Shown piece by piece: positions 57,944 through 64,000 of a DNA stretch of 64,000 bases. The stretch spans positions 1-64,000 of the forward strand of contig UQYV01000002.1 of the NCBI GenBank assembly GCA_900545245.1. The letters are read 5' to 3'. Origin of the DNA: an uncultured Bacteroidales bacterium. GTDB taxonomy: Bacteria > Bacteroidota > Bacteroidia > Bacteroidales > UBA932. Made by a program: the position numbers and the translations under genes. Under the pieces are notes generated by a model. The model searched no databases. It was given only the letters and a program-made list of their open reading frames with translations, and was not told the origin of the DNA. The stretch's first letter is position 1. Each line of letters opens with the position of its first letter.

Positions 57944-59077
57944 CTATTCTATTTTCTTTGCATAGACACGACGCCTCTTGTGCTGCTCCCGCTCAAAGTA
58001 TTTCCACATCGCCTGAACGCTGTCGTTGGTCTCCAATTCGGCGGTAGTCTCTGCATACTTGAAGCCCATAGCCTTGAGGCGCGGGTAGAGGTCAGTCACG
58101 AGCACGGCATTAAGCCCTTTGCCACGGTAGTCTTCGCGCACTCCCACCAGCAGCATATCAAGAGTGTCGCAAGGTTTCCAGAAAATGGCCTTCAGAAGAT
58201 GAAACCATCCAAACGGAAACAACTTTCCACCACACTTTTGGAGCGCGGCGGTAAGGTCAGGCATTGTCACTCCTGCTGCAACCAATTCCCCATTCTCGTT
58301 CTCAATAAAGCTGACCATACGCGTGTCGAGCAATCCGAGATAGAGTTTGGTGTAGGCGTCAATCTGTTTATCAGAGAGCAGTGAGAACCCGTAGAGCTTG
58401 TAGTATGTCTCGTTGATGAGCTTGAAGAATTTGCGTCCGTAATTCTCCTTGTTGACCATCCGACGAGTCACTTTCCTCACATTCAGCTTGTTCTTGGCAA
58501 TCACGATGTCCGCATACTTGTAGTAGCGTTCCGGAAGTTCGTCCGGGATGGTAATCCTGTACTCCATCCAATCCGTCTCTTTTGTGTAGCCGAGCTTTTC
58601 AAGAATCTGCGGGTAATAGGGATAGTTGTAGATTCCGATAATTGTCGCAACACGCTCAAATCCCTCTACAAGCATTCCCTCCGGGTCGAAATCCGTAAAA
58701 CCGAGAGGACCCGCAATATCCGTCATGCCACGTTCCTTTCCCCAGGCAGCGACAGCATCAAGCAAAGCCTTCGCAACCTCCTCGTCATTAATGAAATCAA
58801 TCCATCCGTAGCGGACCTGTTTCACTTTCCAAGTTTCGTTTGCGCGGTTATTGATGATTGCCATAACCCTTCCTGCAACCTTCCCTTCCTTATAGGCGAG
58901 AAACATCTGCGCCTGGCAAAAGTCGAATGCACCATTTTTCTTCGGATCAAACGTGTTGTAGTCGTCCGAAATCAGGCTCGGAGCATAATACTCATCGCCC
59001 TTATAGAGGTCATTCGCAAAATGAATGAATTCCTTCAGCTCTTTCTTTGTCTGAACCTTACGAATTTCTACTGACAT
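57944..59077 (-). CDS. GNAT-like acyltransferase family protein
   Basis: The 377-aa cytoplasmic protein has the N-terminal motif FIHFANDLYKGDEYYAP. It has two GNAT-like halves. The second includes LLVGVREDYRGKGLNAVLV, an acetyl-CoA-loop-like R.GKG, and YAETTAELETNDSVQAMWKYF. This Bacteroidota family has no assigned substrate known to me. It precedes the DUF5723 gene's end by 18 bp on the same strand and may be in the operon with it. Confidence 0.75.
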   Translation of the reverse strand: MSVEIRKVQTKKELKEFIHFANDLYKGDEYYAPSLISDDYNTFDPKKNGAFDFCQAQMFLAYKEGKVAGRVMAIINNRANETWKVKQVRYGWIDFINDEEVAKALLDAVAAWGKERGMTDIAGPLGFTDFDPEGMLVEGFERVATIIGIYNYPYYPQILEKLGYTKETDWMEYRITIPDELPERYYKYADIVIAKNKLNVRKVTRRMVNKENYGRKFFKLINETYYKLYGFSLLSDKQIDAYTKLYLGLLDTRMVSFIENENGELVAAGVTMPDLTAALQKCGGKLFPFGWFHLLKAIFWKPCDTLDMLLVGVREDYRGKGLNAVLVTDLYPRLKAMGFKYAETTAELETNDSVQAMWKYFEREQHKRRRVYAKKIE

Positions 59078-59095
59078 ATTCTTTTCTATTGTTAG

Positions 59096-60529
59096 TTATT
59101 TGACAGTATAACGTCCGTTGTATGCTCCGAACATTATATTGATTCCGTAGGTCACGGATGTGTTTACTCTATTTATCGGTATGAATTGTGGATTCACGTT
59201 CAGCATTGGAATGTACGAGTCCGTTCCGACGAACATGTTGAAACCGGGAAGATGGAAAGTGAATGCGAGTCCCGCAGAATGTCCGAATGTGGAATATGCG
59301 TAGTTCGTCGTTGCACTGAACCAGTTCGTCGGGTTGACGTTGACTGAAAGACGTCCTTCTGTCCAGGTGTATATTCCGGAGATCTTGGTTGTAGAGAGTA
59401 GTCCTACAGACATCCTGCGGTAGAACGGCATGCGGTATTCCAGTCCCACATACACAGTCGGGTCGAGCATAAGCGTCTTTTTTATTCTGTCGTCTATAAC
59501 ATTAAAATCCAGACACTTGAGGAACTTTTTACCGAGATTTTTGAAATCGGCTTTCTCTCCGCCCTTAACGACGTATGTTGTCTTCGGATTGCCGTCCGCA
59601 TCTTTTGCGGCCGATGCCGAAGAATAATTGTTCCATGATATGAATCCCAAATCCGTGACCGAAGCCGATGCGGTGAAGTCCTCGAGAAAATCCACCGTCA
59701 CTCCGAGGTCCACCGCTCCTCCGAAATTGCTGCACGTCGATGCAATTGCGTCAATATCTGTACTGAAAGTGTTTCCAATAGATTCCCAGTCAACGTAATT
59801 CTGCTCATTTACAGGGAAATACATCCCAAGCGGCAAAGCGCCCCTTGCCGAACCGTCCGTGACCGCATAGATGCCTTCGGCTCCGGTGGTGAGACTGGTT
59901 CCCTTCTTCAATGAGACTTCCGCATCTGCGACGCCCATGAGAAATTTCGCCCTGGCTCCAAACTTAACATGCTTGCCAATCGGGAGTGAGAACCCATAAG
60001 CCAATGAAACATGGGCATTTGCCTTCACTCCTGTGTTGCTGAGGTCAAAGACATTCCCGTTCACGGAGCCTTCCTTCGCAAATCGGAAGAGGTCGTAGGG
60101 GAGTGAGGTGGCAACGTCTGCCTTGACGGAAAGATCCACCGTATGGAACATTCGTCCTTTCTTGCCCCAGAATCCAAAGGCAAGAATCGGAAGATCCGTA
60201 TTTGTGTTTATGTAATTACGGGTGTCAAATTTCTTCATTGCAGTGGCGGCATCCACTTCTGAATTGAGGAAAGTGGTGAGTCCGCTTCCGTCCTGTTTAG
60301 GATAGAGGATGGATGACATTCCGAGATTTGACTCGACTCCGAGGTTGAAGTTCCCCAGCGCAGGAAGCGCTACGAATCCGCGGCTTGAGCCCATTGCAGG
60401 GTTCATCTTGAACTTGAACGCATAGCCGTCCATAAAGTAGCCGCTTCTCATGTTCTGGGCTGACATTGCAGCGGCAGATGAGAGCAGAAGTGTGCCTGCA
60501 AGTATATATTTCCCAAAAATCTTCTTCAT
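59096..60529 (-). CDS. DUF5723 family outer-membrane protein
   Basis: The 477-aa exported protein has a signal peptide (ILAGTLLLSSAAAMSAQ). The segment MRSGYFMDGYAFKFKMNPAMG is the diagnostic opening of DUF5723. The remaining sequence is amphipathic beta strands with aromatic ends (HTVDLSVKADVA, AFTFHLPGFNMFVGTD, NTSVTYGINIMFG), so it should be an outer-membrane barrel. The function is unknown. It lies 11 bp after a large lipoprotein gene, which is probably its partner. Confidence 0.8.
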   Translation of the reverse strand: MKKIFGKYILAGTLLLSSAAAMSAQNMRSGYFMDGYAFKFKMNPAMGSSRGFVALPALGNFNLGVESNLGMSSILYPKQDGSGLTTFLNSEVDAATAMKKFDTRNYINTNTDLPILAFGFWGKKGRMFHTVDLSVKADVATSLPYDLFRFAKEGSVNGNVFDLSNTGVKANAHVSLAYGFSLPIGKHVKFGARAKFLMGVADAEVSLKKGTSLTTGAEGIYAVTDGSARGALPLGMYFPVNEQNYVDWESIGNTFSTDIDAIASTCSNFGGAVDLGVTVDFLEDFTASASVTDLGFISWNNYSSASAAKDADGNPKTTYVVKGGEKADFKNLGKKFLKCLDFNVIDDRIKKTLMLDPTVYVGLEYRMPFYRRMSVGLLSTTKISGIYTWTEGRLSVNVNPTNWFSATTNYAYSTFGHSAGLAFTFHLPGFNMFVGTDSYIPMLNVNPQFIPINRVNTSVTYGINIMFGAYNGRYTVK

Positions 60530-60540
60530 AGTCCTTTCAT

Positions 60541-62325
60541 TTACAAGTTTTCGTCAGGTTGCTTGTTCCCGTCGATGAACACTCCGCTATTCGTCCCAAC
60601 CACTATGTCGGAAACTGAGAGTGACTGTTTGGCATTCAGCGTCACGACGCTATTTTCCGGAGACGAGGCCACGATGTGCAACCTGAGGCTCTGCAATTTA
60701 GAAATGTGCGTTCCCTTGTCCGCAACCGCAACGAGTTTAAGCATTCTTGTCGACGGGGTGGAAAGTTCACTTGCCGGAAGTCTGAGTGCCTCTATTTCAT
60801 TGCCGCTTTCGTCCTCATATTTCAGCGATACGCCCTGCATGGCCTCGCCCTCGCTGTCCACAAGGTCAAAGGTGATGCTGGCGTCCATAGGAAGCGTGCT
60901 CGTGAAGTTTGCCTTTATGAAGATGTCGTCAAACCTGATGTCGTTACCGAAATCCACATTTATATCAATGTTCTCGTCTCTCTTGAGTGTCAGTGATTTG
61001 AATGAGAGGGGAACCTCAATCCTGTAGGTAAGTCCCACAGGGTAATTGCTGCCCGCTTGCACCATAACATATCCGTCTCCGCCGGCACTGCCGCTAATCT
61101 TGGTCTCTGAGATGGCTATCTTGGCAGGAATAGGGGAGACAAGGCCTGCAAGTCCGGGAACTTTAATTTTCTTGTCTGAAACATCGCCGTATTTGCCGGA
61201 ATCCGAAAGGCAGAACTTCTGGCTTTCGGTATTTGCGCCGACTGCGACGCCATCGCTCTTGCTGATGCTGATGTGTCCTGTCTGCTGCCCGTCCTTGGAA
61301 TAGGCTGTGATGTCAGCAGATACCGTCAAATCAAACGGAGTGCTGTTTTTCGCCGTGACATAGAACAGCGCATCGTCAAGTTCAAAGCTCAAGCTTCCGT
61401 CTGTCAACGCATCAGGGACATTGTCGATAGGGACTTCCTGCGGCTCGCAGTCTATGACCGGTGATGCCTTGAAAGTGACGGTCTTAGCAGTGATGTCGGT
61501 GATGCTGAGTCTGGTATTTATACGGAACTTTTCTCCTGATGGCAGTCCGACATCTGTGAATTTGACTTTTCCCGCGACTGTCAAATTATCGGAAAAGTTG
61601 ATTTCCTTGTTTGTCTTTCCGGCAGCGTTTTCAAGAGCAAGACCACTCATGTCAATCTTGGAGATGTAGCAAGTGGAGGAAAAACTGTTGCTGCTTGTCA
61701 AATCTGTTGTTATCACTATGACATTATGGCGTTCAAGTCTCATAAAAGACTGAAGCCTTGTTTCGTCCACATACATATTCTCCGGAAGAGTGAACCGGAA
61801 GTCCTTCAAAATACTGAGGTGTACCTCGGGAGGAGCCACGACCGAAAGATTTAGCGCAGCATCCAGTTCAACCTCCCTTATAGCCTCCACGCGGCTGTCA
61901 ATCCCGGAAATCTTGAGATTAAGCGGAACCTTTGTATCCACGGGCGATGTCTCTTCGGGCCATGTGACACCGGGGCCGGGCGCATAGAAATAGTCGTTTT
62001 CCGGATACTCGACAGTCTTTGTATAATTGTCAGCCTCAATGCCGGCAAAAGTATAGTTCTCGTTCAGTCCCGCTGTTGGCTCTACCTCAAGCACGAAAGT
62101 CCCGTCATCACGCTTTTTCAGAAGACCGCTGCCGTCCGAAGCGTCTTTCGGCATCAGAATTTCTTCGAGTGTGTAGGAATAGCCGCTCTCGCCGGGAACA
62201 GGCATTTCAATCAGCCCACCGACGTTCATAGTCTTGTCAATAGGTCTGGTAAGGTCATAGTCCTTGTTTACACATGACGACATGACCACCAGCACACCTA
62301 ATGTGAATAATATGTTTTTTCTCAT
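60541..62325 (-). CDS. large exported lipoprotein, partner of the DUF5723 protein
   Basis: The 594-aa lipoprotein has a signal MRKNILFTLGVLVVMSSC (lipid Cys 18) followed by VNKDYDLTRPIDKTMNVGG. The rest is beta-rich with repeated strand pairs and no enzyme motif. I do not recognise a named family. Similar lipoproteins lie beside DUF5723 genes in related bacteria, suggesting an envelope complex. The ATG at 62325 gives the better signal than 62337. Two perfect palindromes lie in its leader. Confidence 0.7.
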   Translation of the reverse strand: MRKNILFTLGVLVVMSSCVNKDYDLTRPIDKTMNVGGLIEMPVPGESGYSYTLEEILMPKDASDGSGLLKKRDDGTFVLEVEPTAGLNENYTFAGIEADNYTKTVEYPENDYFYAPGPGVTWPEETSPVDTKVPLNLKISGIDSRVEAIREVELDAALNLSVVAPPEVHLSILKDFRFTLPENMYVDETRLQSFMRLERHNVIVITTDLTSSNSFSSTCYISKIDMSGLALENAAGKTNKEINFSDNLTVAGKVKFTDVGLPSGEKFRINTRLSITDITAKTVTFKASPVIDCEPQEVPIDNVPDALTDGSLSFELDDALFYVTAKNSTPFDLTVSADITAYSKDGQQTGHISISKSDGVAVGANTESQKFCLSDSGKYGDVSDKKIKVPGLAGLVSPIPAKIAISETKISGSAGGDGYVMVQAGSNYPVGLTYRIEVPLSFKSLTLKRDENIDINVDFGNDIRFDDIFIKANFTSTLPMDASITFDLVDSEGEAMQGVSLKYEDESGNEIEALRLPASELSTPSTRMLKLVAVADKGTHISKLQSLRLHIVASSPENSVVTLNAKQSLSVSDIVVGTNSGVFIDGNKQPDENL

Positions 62326-62354
62326 TTTAGTCAGCATTTAAAAATAAGTTAGCA

Positions 62355-62389
62355 TGACTTTGTCATCAGATTTGTGTATCACACAAATT
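62355..62389. promoter_or_regulatory. two perfect palindromes in the leader of the lipoprotein operon
   Basis: ATGAC-TTT-GTCAT (62355-62367) and ATTTGTGT-ATC-ACACAAAT (62371-62389) are both exact. The second lies at the predicted start site of the minus-strand promoter, a normal place for a repressor site. The first would lie in the transcribed leader. Confidence 0.45.
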
Positions 62390-62394
62390 GCTAC

Positions 62395-62402
62395 AAAGGT
62401 AA
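62395..62402 (-). promoter_or_regulatory. -7 element of the lipoprotein-DUF5723 operon
   Basis: The minus strand reads TACCTTTG, a perfect -7 element. Transcription would start near 62388, inside the palindrome, and reach the ATG at 62325. Confidence 0.55.
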
Positions 62403-62423
62403 ATAAATAATAGGGATTTTTTG

Positions 62424-62431
62424 TATTTTTG
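62424..62431 (+). promoter_or_regulatory. -7 element of mntP
   Basis: TATTTTTG, followed by CC, 41 nt before the mntP ATG. The leader is very short with a 4-bp hairpin (CGCC/GGCG), too small for a manganese riboswitch. Confidence 0.5.
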
Positions 62432-62471
62432 CCCCGCTTTTCGCCAACTATAAGGCGTTTTAACGGATATT

Positions 62472-63053
62472 ATGGACTTTCTAACTCTGCTTCTGCTCGC
62501 TGCCGGACTCTCGATGGATGCCTTCGCCGTGTCCGTATGTAAGGGAATGTCAATGAAGAAAACAGGTCTGCCGCAGGCGCTTGTCGTCGGCCTGTGGTTC
62601 GGTGTTTTTCAAGCACTTATGCCAATAATCGGCTATTTTCTCGGCATTCAGTTTATGGGCATGATCAGCGCTTGGGATCACTGGATTGCATTTGGACTGT
62701 TGACCCTCATAGGTGTCAACATGATTCGCGAAGCCACCGAAAAGGACGATAAGAAGGCGAAAAATCCGGAGAAGAACGACCTTGCATTCAGGACCATGCT
62801 GATGGCGGCAGTCGCGACAAGCATCGACGCCTTGGCTGTCGGGGTTTCGTTTGCGGTGATGAACGATGTGAACATTTGGATTTCCGCCGGAACGATAGGT
62901 GTCGTGACGTTGGCTTTTTCAGTCATTGGAGTCAAGGCAGGGCATCTTGTCGGGAGAAGATTGGCGTCAAAAGCCGAAATTATCGGTGGCATTATATTAA
63001 TATGTATAGGAATCAAGATTCTCATTGAGCACACGGTTCTCGGACAGTGCTAA
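62472..63053 (+). CDS. mntP: manganese efflux pump MntP
   Basis: The 193-aa protein has six membrane helices in two halves of three. Each half carries the conserved Asp: GLSMDAFAVSVCKGM in helix 1 and VATSIDALAVGVSFA in helix 4. The charged loop EKDDKKAKNPEKN separates the halves. Members of this family export Mn2+ to prevent its toxicity. It is a single gene, divergent from the lipoprotein operon, and ends in a strong terminator. Confidence 0.95.
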   Translation: MDFLTLLLLAAGLSMDAFAVSVCKGMSMKKTGLPQALVVGLWFGVFQALMPIIGYFLGIQFMGMISAWDHWIAFGLLTLIGVNMIREATEKDDKKAKNPEKNDLAFRTMLMAAVATSIDALAVGVSFAVMNDVNIWISAGTIGVVTLAFSVIGVKAGHLVGRRLASKAEIIGGIILICIGIKILIEHTVLGQC

Positions 63054-63136
63054 GATGCACGAGTGAATCTGCATGCCCACCGCCCAGGTAAAAACAAGTT
63101 AGTAGTTTTGTTACACAATCAATATTATGTTAACTT

Positions 63137-63169
63137 GCGTGGAGAAGCTGGACTTCCCCACGCTTTTTT
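63137..63169 (+). terminator. intrinsic terminator after mntP
   Basis: GCGTGGAGAAG pairs with CTTCCCCACGC (one mismatch), with loop CTGGA, followed by six T residues. It lies 84 bp after the mntP stop. Confidence 0.85.
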
Positions 63170-63259
63170 AAGAAATTTAGTGTATCTTCGCAACGGATTT
63201 GACTCAGGTTTGTTTTGTTGCAGAACTTGAGCGATTTGACTTGATGAAATCTTGGCAAT

Positions 63260-64000
63260 ATGGGAAAAAGAAAACAGGATATAATTTTGGAGAATGTCAC
63301 GATTGAGGCTGTGGCAGCAGAAGGCAAGGCGCTCGCTCACGTTGACGGAGCCGTAGTTTTTGTGCAATTTGCAGTACCCGGTGATGTCGTTGACATCAAA
63401 GTGACTAAGAAAAAGAAAAACTATATGGAAGGGTATATTCTGAAAATTGTGAGCCCTTCCGAACATCGTCTCAAGCCGTTCTGCAAATATTTCGGCACCT
63501 GTGGGGGTTGCAAATGGCAGCCACTGCCCTACGAAATGCAACTTCAGGCAAAACAACAGCAGGTATATGACCAGCTTGTCCGCATTGGCCACTTGGATGT
63601 TCCTGAAATACAGCCGATTGTAGGTTCAGACAAGATTCAGTGGTATAGGAACAAGCTCGAATTCACTTTCTCGCGCAGAAGATGGATTCATGAGGACGAA
63701 AATCCTGAAGAACTCTCTGAGACAGAGCACCTTGGACTTGGATTTCATGTCGGTAGATTCTTTGACAAGGTGCTTGACATCGACTGCTGCTACCTCCAGC
63801 CCTCCCCTTCCAATGAGATTCGCAACTTCATAAGAGTCTATGCCATAGAGCATAAGCTCAGTTTCTTCGACATCCGTGAGCACACGGGATTTCTCCGCAC
63901 AATGGTCGTGCGCACGACGGAAAAGGGAAATGTGATGCTGATAATGTGCTTTTATCATGAGGATGAAAAGGCACGCACTGCCCTGCTCGATGCCGTAGCG
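63260..64000 (+). CDS. rlmD: 23S rRNA (uracil-5-)-methyltransferase RlmD, 5' part
   Basis: 247 codons are open from the ATG at 63260 to the window edge without a stop, so the gene continues beyond. A TRAM domain (about 5-65, IILENVTIEAVAAEGKALAH...VPGDVVDIKV) is followed by iron-sulfur cysteines C75, C81 and C84 in FCKYFGTCGGCKWQ. The segment YRNKLEFTFS follows, then the start of the RNA-binding and catalytic region. RlmD uses S-adenosylmethionine to methylate U1939 in 23S rRNA, and the TRAM domain and [4Fe-4S] site are typical. The RumA/TrmA family member is certain; the exact target base is inferred from family. Confidence 0.92.
   Translation, partial: MGKRKQDIILENVTIEAVAAEGKALAHVDGAVVFVQFAVPGDVVDIKVTKKKKNYMEGYILKIVSPSEHRLKPFCKYFGTCGGCKWQPLPYEMQLQAKQQQVYDQLVRIGHLDVPEIQPIVGSDKIQWYRNKLEFTFSRRRWIHEDENPEELSETEHLGLGFHVGRFFDKVLDIDCCYLQPSPSNEIRNFIRVYAIEHKLSFFDIREHTGFLRTMVVRTTEKGNVMLIMCFYHEDEKARTALLDAVA

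Noticed and set aside
62403..62471. Manganese riboswitch (yybP-ykoY type) ahead of mntP.
   Set aside because: The leader from the predicted start site to the ATG is only about 35 nt, too short for that fold, and the conserved loops are absent.
63125..63592. A 155-aa open frame on the minus strand.
   Set aside because: It is the antisense shadow of rlmD, which has a clear TRAM domain and Fe-S cysteines on the + strand, and it crosses the mntP terminator.

Overview
The window is chromosomal DNA from a member of the Bacteroidales (Bacteroidota). Several things support this: a Rho factor with a very long disordered insertion, a TamL-type BamA-family lipoprotein, SusC/SusD pairs, the rsfS-ftsH-cdsA-psd cluster with a divergent birA, a pyrophosphate-type phosphofructokinase, a LytTR membrane regulator, and promoters of the Bacteroidota type (TAnnTTTG at -7) instead of -10 boxes. 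GC is intermediate, so a Rikenellaceae- or Cryptobacteroides-like lineage is possible, but the genus cannot be fixed from the sequence alone.

Region 1 (1-6,400) is an AT-rich accessory segment. It holds a phospholipase-D-like nuclease fused to BspA leucine-rich repeats, a DUF2441-like protein with a small partner, a translationally coupled DUF3791-DUF3990-DUF3791 cassette (ADP-ribosyltransferase-type toxin with small partners), an AAA-ATPase/PD-(D/E)XK protein and a small HAD-like protein. A 129-bp promoter-bearing sequence occurs twice, once upstream of each toxin-like operon.

Region 2 (6,400-9,910) is a compact putative signalling module: a membrane-anchored CHAT (caspase-like) protease convergent with a membrane protein and an ECF sigma factor that are translationally coupled. 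The gene content recalls the protease/anti-sigma/sigma wiring of type III-E CRISPR systems, but there is no CRISPR here.

Region 3 (9,977-37,764) is mostly core genome: rho, lptD, an amidase with an MCE protein, dnaA, pepD, rpe/birA, rsfS-ftsH-cdsA-psd-corC, ispG, an outer-membrane barrel and a lipoprotein, rel, ligA and the phosphofructokinase. Between the genes lie several families of palindromic or dispersed repeats. Two of these overlap the stop codons of rho and dnaA.

Region 4 (37,905-51,734) is a polysaccharide utilization locus: GH92 mannosidase, SusC, SusD, two surface lipoproteins and a GHL10-type glycosidase lipoprotein, followed by a cytoplasmic GH13 enzyme and a LytTR regulator. 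It is bounded by two near-identical 17-bp-stem terminators.

Region 5 (51,822-64,000) contains an aldehyde dehydrogenase, an rRNA methyltransferase, tamL, rarA, an acyltransferase-like gene, a DUF5723 outer-membrane protein with a partner lipoprotein, mntP, and the start of rlmD, which runs off the window. No tRNA, rRNA, insertion sequence, integrase or CRISPR array was seen. No gene-free stretch exceeds 300 bases.
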